Below the pieces are notes generated by a model. That model ran no database searches. It worked only from the letters and a program-made list of their open reading frames with translations, and was not told the origin of the DNA. A stretch of DNA of 34,396 nucleotides, taken from NCBI GenBank assembly GCA_045616505.1, contig JAZLGV010000080.1:1-34396 (forward strand), read 5' to 3'. Position 1 is the stretch's first letter, and every line of letters begins with the position of its first letter. This DNA comes from JAKSUT01 sp045616505. GTDB taxonomy: Bacteria > Cyanobacteriota > Vampirovibrionia > Gastranaerophilales > Gastranaerophilaceae. Of this stretch, positions 1 through 6,985 are shown one piece after another. A program made the position numbers and the translations under genes.

Positions 1-1599
1 TTCATAAACAGAGCCTTTCATAAGTATAGATAAAACAGGCATTGTTTCATCCAACATTGCAATAGGACCATGTTTCAACTCACCTGCGGCATAACCTGTT
101 GCGTTAATATAACTGATCTCTTTAAGTTTCAAAGCACCTTCTAATGAAGTAGCAAGGTTTACGCCTCTAGCTATATATATAAAATCTTTATGAGAAGAAT
201 ATTCTTTTGCACATGCTTTTATATCTTCTTTATGACTTAAAATCTGTTCAATTTTTTGAGGAATTATAACCAATTCACGTTTCAATTCTTTAGAATATTC
301 ACGAGTAATAGAACCTTTGATTTCTGCCATATAGATTGCTAAAAGATAGAACGAAATCAGCTGAGCAACATAAGATTTTGTAGCAGCAACTGAAACTTCA
401 ATACCAGCATTTACAGGGATTAAACTATCAGCAAATCTTGCCATAGTAGAATCTGGTCTGTTTGTAATAATCAATATGTGAGAACCACGTTCTTTTGATT
501 GTTTAATTGCAGTAATTGTATCTGCTGTTTCACCTGATTGAGAAACACCAATAACAAGTGTTTTTTCATCAGTAACTGTTTTTCTATAAATATATTCACT
601 TGATGCTTCAACATCAACAGGAATACCACAAAAATCTTCAATCAAATATTTACCAACCATTGCGGCATGCAAAGAAGTACCACAAGCGATAATTTGAATT
701 CTGTTTAATTTTTTCAAATCTGCTTTTGTAAGATTAACTTCGCTCAAGTTAATTGGTTCATCAGTATTGAACAATTTACCACTCAAAACATTTCTTATAA
801 CATCTGGTTGTTCGTGAATTTCTTTCAACATGAAATGTTTGAAACCCATTTTGCTAAGTGCAACTGGTTCCCATGGTAACATTTCTACTTTTTGAGAAAG
901 CTTATTATTTTCAATGTCTATAAGTTCTAAACTTTCACGAGTCAAAGTAACTATTTCATTATCATTTAAATACATTGCTTTTTTAGTATGTTCGATAATT
1001 GCAGGAACATCAGATGCAACAAAATATTCACCTTCACCAATACCAACCAATAATGGTGCATTTCTTTTTGTAGCAACTAAAACATTCGGGTTATCTTGGT
1101 GCATAATACATAAAGCATAAGCACCGTCAATTTCTTTTGTAGCCTGTCTTACAGCTTCTGTTAAATTTTGCAATTTACCATAATGATAAGCAACCAAATG
1201 AGCAACAGTTTCTGTATCAGTTTGAGAACGGAACTTGCAACCTCTTTTCTCTAAATCTGCTCTCAATTCTTTATAATTTTCAATAATGCCATTGTGAACA
1301 ATAACCAATTTTCCACAATTACAAGTATGTGGATGAGCATTTACTGTAGTTGGAGCACCATGAGTAGCCCAACGAATATGACCAATACCTAAAGTTGAAG
1401 AAGCAGTTTCTGAAACATGTTTTTGCATTAAATCATCAAGATTTTGTAATTTACCTTCAGCTTTATAAACTTTTATTTCTTTGCCACTATGAATAGCAAT
1501 ACCAGATGAATCATATCCACGATATTCTAGTTTTCTCAAACCACTTGTCAAGATATCTACTACTGACTTTGAGCCGATATATCCAACAATTCCACACAT
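1..1599 (-). CDS. glmS: Glutamine--fructose-6-phosphate aminotransferase (isomerizing), 3' end cut by window
   Basis: GlmS makes glucosamine-6-phosphate from fructose-6-phosphate and glutamine in the cytoplasm, the entry step to UDP-GlcNAc, peptidoglycan and LPS. The protein starts MCGIVGYIG, giving the N-terminal nucleophile Cys2 of class II glutamine amidotransferases, followed by KLEYRGYDSSGIA. The rest reads as the two SIS sugar-isomerase domains. The reading frame is open for 533 codons to base 1, and about 75 C-terminal residues of the usual ~610 lie outside the window. The ATG at 1599 has a GAGGAA site (minus strand, 1614-1609) about 9 bases upstream. A TGCTAAAAT extended -10 (1655-1647) lies between this gene and the STAS-like gene, so it probably has its own promoter. 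No glmS ribozyme fits in the 96-base gap upstream. Family assignment is certain. Confidence 0.97.
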   Translation of the reverse strand, partial: MCGIVGYIGSKSVVDILTSGLRKLEYRGYDSSGIAIHSGKEIKVYKAEGKLQNLDDLMQKHVSETASSTLGIGHIRWATHGAPTTVNAHPHTCNCGKLVIVHNGIIENYKELRADLEKRGCKFRSQTDTETVAHLVAYHYGKLQNLTEAVRQATKEIDGAYALCIMHQDNPNVLVATKRNAPLLVGIGEGEYFVASDVPAIIEHTKKAMYLNDNEIVTLTRESLELIDIENNKLSQKVEMLPWEPVALSKMGFKHFMLKEIHEQPDVIRNVLSGKLFNTDEPINLSEVNLTKADLKKLNRIQIIACGTSLHAAMVGKYLIEDFCGIPVDVEASSEYIYRKTVTDEKTLVIGVSQSGETADTITAIKQSKERGSHILIITNRPDSTMARFADSLIPVNAGIEVSVAATKSYVAQLISFYLLAIYMAEIKGSITREYSKELKRELVIIPQKIEQILSHKEDIKACAKEYSSHKDFIYIARGVNLATSLEGALKLKEISYINATGYAAGELKHGPIAMLDETMPVLSILMKGSVYE

Positions 1600-1646
1600 A
1601 TTATTTAATTCCTCATTTGACTAAAAAACAATAAAATTATTGTACT

Positions 1647-1655
1647 ATTTTAGCA
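1647..1655 (-). promoter_or_regulatory. Extended -10 promoter of glmS
   Basis: On the minus strand this reads TGCTAAAAT, an extended -10 element. Transcription would start near 1640, giving a leader of about 40 bases with a GAGGAA ribosome site before the glmS ATG at 1599. No clear -35 is seen. The same TGCTAAAAT motif recurs upstream of ispD and of the GH13-like gene. Confidence 0.55.
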
Positions 1656-1695
1656 TACAAAACACAAAGTCAAATAAAATTTTTATAAAGAAAAA

Positions 1696-1965
1696 TTATT
1701 CTGTTACAACAGAAACATTTCCAATATTCAATGGCTTAATAATATCTTCTACAACAGAATCACTAGTTTTTAATTTTAAAACACCATTAGGATATTTTGC
1801 CCAATGATAAGTAGAACACATAACAGAAACTTTACTTGCATCTATTAAATTCATGTGAGAAATATCAACAGATAAATCAGGACAATCATTTTCAAAAATA
1901 AATTTTCTTAAATCTTCAACAATTTCAACAAAATTTCTTGATTTATCAATTAACGCTTGTACCAT
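1696..1965 (-). CDS. Small STAS-like protein (89 aa)
   Basis: A soluble 89-residue protein with no membrane segment or signal peptide. The pattern DLSVDISHMNLIDASKVSV (about residues 30-48), a hydrophobic strand followed by Asp/Ala-Ser, resembles the beta-strand and phosphoacceptor loop of STAS/SpoIIAA-like domains, with a Ser inside the LIDASK segment. It could be an anti-sigma-antagonist-like regulator, but no kinase or phosphatase partner is adjacent. The start at 1965 has an AGAGAG purine site 8-9 bases upstream. A TATAAA-like -10 lies further up (about 2018-2023). It sits upstream of glmS on the same strand, and a glmS promoter separates them. Coding status is likely; the function is tentative. 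Confidence 0.6.
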   Translation of the reverse strand: MVQALIDKSRNFVEIVEDLRKFIFENDCPDLSVDISHMNLIDASKVSVMCSTYHWAKYPNGVLKLKTSDSVVEDIIKPLNIGNVSVVTE

Positions 1966-2045
1966 AACTAAAACTCTCTTGTATCACTACTTTTCACATG
2001 TTTTATAACGACTGAAAAAAGTTAAAGATTTAATAAGTTTTTTTA

Positions 2046-2069
2046 AAACTACACCATATAATGTAGTTT
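2046..2069. promoter_or_regulatory. Inverted repeat overlapping the kdsD -35 region
   Basis: Perfect 8-base arms AAACTACA (2046-2053) and TGTAGTTT (2062-2069) flank an 8-base spacer. The site ends 4 bases before the TATAAT box at 2074-2079 and covers where the -35 hexamer should be, which itself looks poor. That is the expected place for a repressor operator or an activator site. The regulator is unknown. Confidence 0.45.
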
Positions 2070-2073
2070 ATTG

Positions 2074-2079
2074 TATAAT
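2074..2079 (+). promoter_or_regulatory. -10 box of the kdsD-kdsC-queD-uppP-folD operon
   Basis: A perfect TATAAT at 2074-2079, with a second TATAAT at 2057-2062 inside the inverted repeat. A start near 2086 would give a leader of about 21 bases containing AGAGG before the ATG at 2107. There is also an in-frame ATG at 2086, exactly 6 bases after the box, matching the leaderless arrangement seen elsewhere in this window. Confidence 0.6.
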
Positions 2080-2106
2080 CGTTATATGAACAGCAGAGGT
2101 AGAAAT

Positions 2107-3078
2107 ATGAAAACACTAAGCATAACTGATTTAGCAAAAGATGTATTTGATATAGAAGCAAAATCAATTTTAAACTTAAAAGACAGACTTGGAAACGATT
2201 TCGATAAAGCTATAGATATATTATACGCTTGCAAAGGCAGAGTAATAATTACAGGCATGGGTAAATCTGGCTTAATTGGTAAAAAAATTGCAGCAACTCT
2301 ATCTTCAACAGGAACACCATCATACTTTCTACACCCAGCAGAAAGTATTCACGGAGATTCAGGAATAATAACAAGAGATGACGTTATTATAGCAATTTCA
2401 AATAGTGGTGAAACAAAAGAATTATTAAATTTATTACCAATAATAAAAAGATTTGGTGTACAAATGATTGGACTTACAGGAGGCTTGAATTCTTCTCTTG
2501 CAAACCAATGCGATGCGGTACTTGATATTTCAGTAGAAAAAGAAGCTTGTCCTCTAAACAAAGCTCCAACTGCAAGCACTACAGCAACTCTTGCAATGGG
2601 AGATGCACTTGCAGTTTGTTTATTAGAAAAACGTGGTTTTACAGAAGAGGACTTTTTGGTATTCCACCCAGGTGGAGCGCTAGGAAAAGGTATTTTATAC
2701 AAAGTTGAAGAACTAATGCTTACAGGCGAAAACCTACCTATAATATCTGAAGAAACAAAATTTACAGATACAATAGAATTAATCTCTGAAAAGAAACTTG
2801 GTATGGCAATCCTTACAAATACACGAGGTCAAATGACAGGAATTCTTACAGATGGTGACATCAGAAGAACTCTTATAAAATATAATGACGTAAAAGATTT
2901 AAAAACTTGTGATGTAATGACAAAAAATCCAAAAACAATAAAACCAACTGAACTTGCAGCAAAAGCTCTACATTTAATGGAAAAATATTCAATTACAGCA
3001 CTTGCAATAACTGACAATGACCAAAAACCAGTTGGAGTATTGCACATCCATGATTTATTAAAAGCAGGAGTTGCATAA
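2107..3078 (+). CDS. kdsD: Arabinose-5-phosphate isomerase
   Basis: Converts ribulose-5-phosphate to arabinose-5-phosphate, the first dedicated step of Kdo synthesis for LPS. A SIS domain (about residues 36-175) carries GMGKSGLIGKK with Lys53, STGTPSYFLHPAE, and FHPGGALGK with His187 near the active site. Two CBS domains follow (about 205-265 and 270-323), ending GVLHIHDLLKAGVA, almost as in E. coli KdsD. At 323 residues the length is close to the usual 328. I chose ATG 2107 because AGAGG sits 7 bases upstream. In-frame alternatives are ATG 2086, only 6 bases from TATAAT (possible leaderless start), and TTG 2071, which lies in the promoter. The next gene, kdsC, starts on the base after the stop codon, so the two Kdo genes are transcribed together. 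Confidence 0.95.
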   Translation: MKTLSITDLAKDVFDIEAKSILNLKDRLGNDFDKAIDILYACKGRVIITGMGKSGLIGKKIAATLSSTGTPSYFLHPAESIHGDSGIITRDDVIIAISNSGETKELLNLLPIIKRFGVQMIGLTGGLNSSLANQCDAVLDISVEKEACPLNKAPTASTTATLAMGDALAVCLLEKRGFTEEDFLVFHPGGALGKGILYKVEELMLTGENLPIISEETKFTDTIELISEKKLGMAILTNTRGQMTGILTDGDIRRTLIKYNDVKDLKTCDVMTKNPKTIKPTELAAKALHLMEKYSITALAITDNDQKPVGVLHIHDLLKAGVA

Positions 3079-3618
3079 ATGAATTTAAAAAAAATTGCAC
3101 AGAACATAAAACTAATAGCATTTGATATTGACGGAGTAATGACAGACGGAAGTCTAACTTTTGACGAAAACGGTGTTGAATACAAAACTTTCAACGCAAA
3201 AGACGGTCAAGGAATACAACTTTTACACAAAGCTGGAATTATTCCTGCAATAATAACTAAAAGACACAACGGAACAGTTCAACACAGAGCAAAAGTTCTT
3301 GGTATAACTGAATTTCATGAAGGGGTAGAAAAAAAGACAGACGCACTTGAAGAAATAGCAAAAAAATATAATCTTGCACTTGCACAAATTGGTTATATGG
3401 GCGACGATGTTCCAGATGTATGCGTATTAAAAAGAGTAGGATTGGCCTGTTGCCCAGCAGATGCAATTGATGAAGTAAAAAAAGAAGCAATATTTATCAC
3501 AAAAAAAGGTGGCGGCAAAGGAGCAGTTAGAGAAGTTACAGATTTTGTATTAAAAGCTCAAGGTTATGATTTAACTGAATTAATCGACCAGCCAACTCCT
3601 GACAAATGTGGGACATAA
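3079..3618 (+). CDS. kdsC: 3-deoxy-D-manno-octulosonate 8-phosphate phosphatase
   Basis: Hydrolyses Kdo-8-phosphate to Kdo and phosphate. It is a minimal HAD phosphatase: motif I is AFDIDGVMTDGSL with nucleophile Asp16 and Asp18, and the late acidic motif is MGDDVPD. The C-terminal region has GGGKGAVREV, typical of the tetrameric KdsC group. At 179 residues it is slightly shorter than E. coli KdsC (188). Its ATG directly abuts the kdsD TAA, implying co-translation. kdsA and kdsB, which complete Kdo synthesis and activation, are not in the window. Confidence 0.95.
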   Translation: MNLKKIAQNIKLIAFDIDGVMTDGSLTFDENGVEYKTFNAKDGQGIQLLHKAGIIPAIITKRHNGTVQHRAKVLGITEFHEGVEKKTDALEEIAKKYNLALAQIGYMGDDVPDVCVLKRVGLACCPADAIDEVKKEAIFITKKGGGKGAVREVTDFVLKAQGYDLTELIDQPTPDKCGT

Positions 3619-3636
3619 ACAAAAGGAAAAATCATA

Positions 3637-3996
3637 ATGTACGAACTTAAAGCTCAAATGTATTTTTCAGCAGCACATCACTTATTAAACTATAACGGAA
3701 AATGCGAAAATCAACACGGACACAATTGGCTTGTAGAAGCATTTGTAAAGGGAACAGAATTAGACAAAAGCAATATTCTTGTAGATTACAAAACTATTAA
3801 AACAAATTTGAAAGAAGTTTTAGATTATCTTGACCATAAAGATTTAAACGAACTTCCTGAATTTAAAAATATTAGTCCAAGTAGTGAAACGCTTTCTAAA
3901 TACATTTATGATGAAATGAAGAAAAAACTTCCGCAAACAAGTAAAGTTTCAATATGGGAAACCGCAACTTCTTGCGCAAGCTATTATGAGGATTAA
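3637..3996 (+). CDS. queD: 6-carboxytetrahydropterin synthase (queuosine pathway)
   Basis: Makes 6-carboxy-5,6,7,8-tetrahydropterin from dihydroneopterin triphosphate, an early step to the tRNA base queuosine. The zinc ligands of the PTPS/QueD fold are visible: His14 (FSAAHH), and His27 and His29 (QHGH). Catalytic Cys23 sits in KCENQHGH, and the C-terminal WETATSCASY segment matches the family. At 119 residues it has the normal length. It is the third gene of the kdsD operon, 18 bases after kdsC, with an AAAGGAAAA ribosome site, and uppP starts 2 bases after its stop. QueA, a later enzyme of the same pathway, is encoded near the other end of the window; queC and queE are not seen. Confidence 0.93.
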   Translation: MYELKAQMYFSAAHHLLNYNGKCENQHGHNWLVEAFVKGTELDKSNILVDYKTIKTNLKEVLDYLDHKDLNELPEFKNISPSSETLSKYIYDEMKKKLPQTSKVSIWETATSCASYYED

Positions 3997-3998
3997 AA

Positions 3999-4844
3999 AT
4001 GGATATATTACAAACTTCTATAATGGGTGTAGTGCAAGGTTTAAGTGAATTTTTACCTGTATCAAGCTCTGCACATTTAGTATTCACAGCCGATTTATAC
4101 AATCATTTTACAGGAGCAACTCTTGATATTGAATCATCAGAAGAAGTATTTTTAGATATTATGCTTCACTTAGGAACACTTTTTGCAGTACTAATGTTCT
4201 TTAAACAAGAAGTAATTGATTTAACAAAAGGCTTGATAAACGGAATAAAAACAAAAGATTTCAAAGAAACAAATGCTTCAATGGCTTTGTATATAATAAT
4301 AGGTACTATATTTACTCTTCTTGTAGCATTCCCTCTAAAGGATTTCACAGAAGAACTTGTAGATAACCCTATTATCGTTGGAATACTACTTGTAATAACA
4401 GGTACATATCTTTTAGTGAGCGAATATATTTCAAAAAAATTTCAAGATAAAGACGATAAGATAACATTAAAAAGAGCAATCTTGATGGGTATTGCACAAG
4501 GCTTAGCAGCCTTTCCGGGATTTTCACGTTCTGGTTGGACTATCGCAACTGGACTTTGCAGTAAACTTAATAGGGTGACAGCTGCAAAATTTTCATTCTT
4601 ATTAAGTATTCCAATAATTCTTGGAACTTCAATGGTATATCCACTACTAGAAATAGATTTAAATGAAATTGTAACATACAATTGGGCAGCGATTATTATT
4701 GGAACAATAATATCTTGGATTGTAGGTTATTTTTGTATAAAATATTTTTTGAAATTCCTAGCAAAATTTTCTCTTGCAGTTTTTGCATATTACTGCATAA
4801 TTCTTGGAGCAGGAATGGCAATATTTTTCAAATTTTTCGCATAG
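3999..4844 (+). CDS. uppP: Undecaprenyl-diphosphatase (UppP/BacA)
   Basis: A polytopic inner-membrane enzyme that dephosphorylates undecaprenyl pyrophosphate so the lipid carrier can be reused for peptidoglycan and O-antigen. Both signature motifs are present: EFLPVSSSAHLV near residue 17 and PGFSRSGWT near residue 168. Hydrophobic segments fill most of its 281 residues, close to the usual 270-280. The ATG lies 2 bases after the queD stop, in the middle of the envelope/cofactor operon. UppP commonly confers bacitracin tolerance when abundant (family knowledge). Confidence 0.95.
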   Translation: MDILQTSIMGVVQGLSEFLPVSSSAHLVFTADLYNHFTGATLDIESSEEVFLDIMLHLGTLFAVLMFFKQEVIDLTKGLINGIKTKDFKETNASMALYIIIGTIFTLLVAFPLKDFTEELVDNPIIVGILLVITGTYLLVSEYISKKFQDKDDKITLKRAILMGIAQGLAAFPGFSRSGWTIATGLCSKLNRVTAAKFSFLLSIPIILGTSMVYPLLEIDLNEIVTYNWAAIIIGTIISWIVGYFCIKYFLKFLAKFSLAVFAYYCIILGAGMAIFFKFFA

Positions 4845-4856
4845 TAAAGGAAGATC

Positions 4857-5702
4857 ATGGCAACAATATTAGACGGTAAAACATTAGCAAAGAAAATCAC
4901 AGAAGACTTAAAAGAAAAAGTTTCAAAACTTTCTAAAAAGCCTAATCTTGTTGCAATTTTAGTTGGCGAAAACCCTGCAAGCAAACTCTATGTTGGAATG
5001 AAAGAGAAAAAAGCCAAAGAAATTGGAATTACATCTACAACAATAAACTTGCCAGAAAACACAACTCAACAAGATTTAATTTTAAAAATAGAAGAACTTA
5101 ACAACAACAAAGAGGTAGATGCCATACTTGTTCAATTACCTCTCCCAAAACATATATCAGAAAACGAAGTTTTACAAAAAATAGCCCCTAGCAAAGATGT
5201 TGATGGTTTTACAATAGAAAATATGGGAAAAATCACAATTGGTTTAGCCCCAAATTCATACCCTTGCACTCCAAAAGGAATTATAAAACTTATCGAAAAC
5301 TACGGCATTGAAATTTCAGGAAAAAATGCGACAATAATTGGACGCTCAAATATCGTTGGCAAACCAATCTCACTAATGCTTCAAAAGAAAAACGCAACAA
5401 TTACAGTTTGTCACAGCAAAACAAAAGATTTAAAAGAAAAGACACTAACAGCAGATATACTAATTTCTGCAGTAGGCTCAGCTCATATAATAAAAAAAGA
5501 TATGGTAAAAAAAGGCGCAACTGTAATTGATGTAGGTGTAAGCAAAATTGATGGAAAAATTGTCGGCGACATAGATTTTGATAACGTATCTGAAATAGCA
5601 GAATATATCACTCCAAACCCTGGTGGAGTTGGACCAATGACAATTGCAATGTTAATGGAAAACACTTATGAACTTGCAATTTTACACCAAAATTCAAAAT
5701 AA
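4857..5702 (+). CDS. folD: Methylenetetrahydrofolate dehydrogenase / cyclohydrolase
   Basis: Bifunctional cytoplasmic enzyme interconverting 5,10-methylene-, methenyl- and 10-formyl-tetrahydrofolate with NADP. The YVGMKEKKAKEIGI segment carries the active-site Lys and Tyr, IIGRSNIVGKP is the dinucleotide-binding stretch, and PNPGGVGPMTIAML is the C-terminal signature. At 281 residues it is of normal length. An AAAGGAAG ribosome site precedes ATG 4857, 12 bases after uppP. It closes the kdsD operon. Downstream lies a GC hairpin whose U-tract is on the opposite strand, so it does not obviously terminate folD. Confidence 0.96.
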   Translation: MATILDGKTLAKKITEDLKEKVSKLSKKPNLVAILVGENPASKLYVGMKEKKAKEIGITSTTINLPENTTQQDLILKIEELNNNKEVDAILVQLPLPKHISENEVLQKIAPSKDVDGFTIENMGKITIGLAPNSYPCTPKGIIKLIENYGIEISGKNATIIGRSNIVGKPISLMLQKKNATITVCHSKTKDLKEKTLTADILISAVGSAHIIKKDMVKKGATVIDVGVSKIDGKIVGDIDFDNVSEIAEYITPNPGGVGPMTIAMLMENTYELAILHQNSK

Positions 5703-5706
5703 GAAT

Positions 5707-5735
5707 AAAAAAAAAACCACCGATAAGTCGGTGGT
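5707..5735 (-). terminator. Rho-independent terminator of the 5818-6198 gene
   Basis: A perfect 8-base stem (ACCACCGA, loop TAAG, TCGGTGGT at 5716-5735). On the minus strand it is followed by about nine U residues (A-run at 5707-5715). It terminates the minus-strand coiled-coil gene upstream. An identical stem and loop recur at 6345-6364. Confidence 0.85.
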
Positions 5736-5796
5736 AAATTCGTATTTTATTAAGAGAGAGAGAGAGAGAATAATTAAAATTTTGTTTTTAATTATT
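5707..5796 (-). repeat. Duplicated 3' UTR element, copy A, with (CU)8 tract
   Basis: In mRNA order (minus strand) the region after the stop codon holds four parts. First is an AT hairpin with 11-base arms (5786-5796 and 5769-5779). Next is a CU dinucleotide tract of 8 units (5768-5753). A short conserved linker TTAATAAAATACGAATTT follows, then the GC terminator hairpin. The same order and almost the same sequence recur at 6338-6439, but with 15 CU units. Confidence 0.9.
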
Positions 5797-5817
5797 TAAA
5801 ACTTTTATTTCTAAATC

Positions 5818-6198
5818 TTATTTTACGCTATAAGATTTTTTGATTGAACTATCTGCTGCTGTTTGGAAGCTTGTTGCTTGTGATGCAAAGTTTTGATCTT
5901 GAACTTCCCATTGTTCTTTTAAGAATGTCATATTTGTTTCTTCGTCTTCAATTGATTCGATTTGACGATCTAAATCTTTTATTTCTGCTGCTACTAATCT
6001 GTATTGTACTGTATCTTCTTTATCTTCACCGATTAAGTATTTTTTTACTTCTTCGTATTCTGATTTTTTTTCTTGTAGATTTTCTGCTTTTGTTTGTAAA
6101 CCTGCTAATTCATTTGTGATATATGCAATTTTCAAAGAAGCAATTTCTTTCATTTGGCTTGAATATATTGATGCTCCAAGTAATCCTGCGTCTGACAT
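5818..6198 (-). CDS. Small coiled-coil protein, tandem paralogue 1 (126 aa), function unknown
   Basis: Not recognised. The protein has no signal peptide or membrane segment. It is almost entirely charged helix with a coiled-coil pattern: about residues 20-60 (LKIAYITNELAGLQTKAENL), then a second helix near 65-110 rich in Glu, Asp and Gln. The end is a short Ser/Lys tail, SIKKSYSVK. The start at 6198 is preceded by AAGGAG 6 bases away, inside a purine-rich leader. Its neighbour (6462-6818) has the same size, the same helical layout, a similar tail (SYEFSFSFK) and duplicated 5' and 3' flanks, so the two are probably ancient duplicates. The size and helical hairpin shape resemble secreted substrate or chaperone-like proteins, but no secretion gene is adjacent, so no role is assigned. 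Confidence 0.8.
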   Translation of the reverse strand: MSDAGLLGASIYSSQMKEIASLKIAYITNELAGLQTKAENLQEKKSEYEEVKKYLIGEDKEDTVQYRLVAAEIKDLDRQIESIEDEETNMTFLKEQWEVQDQNFASQATSFQTAADSSIKKSYSVK

Positions 6199-6202
6199 TT
6201 TG

Positions 6203-6262
6203 CTCTCCTTGAATTTTAATCTCTCTACATATATATAAAGTATATATTCTTTGAAAAATTGC
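6203..6262 (-). promoter_or_regulatory. Promoter/leader of paralogue 1, shared with paralogue 2
   Basis: Minus strand: GGCAATTTTT, then TATATACTTTATATATATGT, then GTAGAGAGATTAAA and the AAGGAGAG ribosome site. The core TATATACTTTATATATATGT is identical to that at 6856-6875 upstream of the second paralogue. The leader is rich in AGAGA, complementary to the CU tract in the same gene's 3' UTR. The exact -10 is ambiguous because of overlapping TATA motifs. Confidence 0.6.
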
Positions 6263-6337
6263 CTTTCTTGTTTCTTTTATGTTACATTTCTTAACATACA
6301 ACCCCAAAACGCCTTTAATTACTCTCTTTTATTAAAT

Positions 6338-6439
<102 letters not shown>

Positions 6440-6461
6440 TAAAATTTGTTTTAAATTCAAT

Positions 6462-6818
6462 TTATTTGAAACTGAAACTGAATTCATAGCTTGCATCTTG
6501 TTTTTGACCGTTTTTGAAACCTTGGTGTTGAGCAGCTGCAATTTCGTTTGCATTTTCTATTCTCATTTTCTTTTGTTCCAAAGTTTTTTCTCTGATTTCA
6601 CAAAATCTGATTTGTCTTTCACATTCTTTCAAATCAAAGATGCTGTAAAATTCTTTATTATTTTTAGCTTCATCGATTTCAGATTTTTTTTCTGACCATT
6701 TATCCATTTGAGTTGTTATTTCATCAAGTTCTGAATTAATTGAAATAAGTTCTTTATCATATTCAGCTGATTTAAACAATGTGTTGAAGCTATACATACC
6801 GTTTACTATTGATGACAT
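6462..6818 (-). CDS. Small coiled-coil protein, tandem paralogue 2 (118 aa), function unknown
   Basis: Not recognised. After a short N-terminus (MSSIVNGMYSFN) the chain is a long charged helix: residues about 20-50 (ISINSELDEITTQMDKWSEK) and about 58-95 (LKECERQIRFCEIREKTLEQ). It ends in an alternating aromatic tail, ASYEFSFSFK, that could form a beta-strand. There is no signal peptide or transmembrane segment. It has two cysteines. The start ATG at 6818 has AAAGGAGAG upstream. It is divergent from mutS2 and tandem with the 5818-6198 gene, with which it shares promoter, leader and 3' element. Sequence identity between the two proteins is low compared with that of their flanks. Confidence 0.8.
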   Translation of the reverse strand: MSSIVNGMYSFNTLFKSAEYDKELISINSELDEITTQMDKWSEKKSEIDEAKNNKEFYSIFDLKECERQIRFCEIREKTLEQKKMRIENANEIAAAQHQGFKNGQKQDASYEFSFSFK

Positions 6819-6822
6819 TTTT

Positions 6823-6894
6823 ACTCTCCTTTGAGTTTCTCTCGTTTAATCTCTACATATATATAAAGTATATACTCTTCAAAAAATTGCCTTT
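6823..6894 (-). promoter_or_regulatory. Promoter/leader of paralogue 2
   Basis: Minus strand: GGCAATTTTTTGAAGAG, then TATATACTTTATATATATGT, GTAGAGATT, CGAGAGAAACTC and AAAGGAGAG before the ATG. TTGAAG may act as a -35 with a TATA box downstream. The leader contains several GAGAG stretches, matching the CU tract in the 3' UTR. Confidence 0.55.
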
Positions 6895-6925
6895 TTTATT
6901 TTATATTGGTTTACAAAACTTAACA

Positions 6926-6958
6926 TGATTTTCAAAAATCAAAGTATATATTGATTTT
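6926..6958. promoter_or_regulatory. Nested inverted repeats in the mutS2 divergent promoter region
   Basis: TGATTTT (6926-6932), two bases, AAAATCA (6935-6941) form one palindrome. AAAATCAA (6935-6942), eight bases, TTGATTTT (6951-6958) form a second that shares the middle arm. It lies between the divergent coiled-coil gene and mutS2, 28 bases before the mutS2 ATG. It may be an operator or simply AT-rich chance symmetry. Confidence 0.3.
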
Positions 6959-6985
6959 AGGGTATTTTTATTTTAAAAATATTTT

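Noticed and set aside
1600..1695. glmS ribozyme upstream of glmS
   Set aside because: The gap is only 96 bases, AT-rich, holds a promoter, and shows none of the ribozyme core sequence.
2829..3194. Minus-strand 121-residue frame across the kdsD/kdsC junction
   Set aside because: It is antisense to two certain enzymes and has no motif or ribosome site; open by composition only. The same holds for the frames at 2349-2702, 8416-8751 and 12127-12804.
5716..5735. GC hairpin as a terminator of the plus-strand folD operon
   Set aside because: The U-tract follows the hairpin only on the minus strand. On the plus strand it is followed by AAATTCG, so it serves the minus-strand gene.
5844..6119. Plus-strand 91-residue Leu-rich frame opposite the first coiled-coil gene
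   Set aside because: It is the reverse complement of Glu/Lys-rich helix codons, which gives Leu/Phe-rich nonsense. It has no ribosome site.
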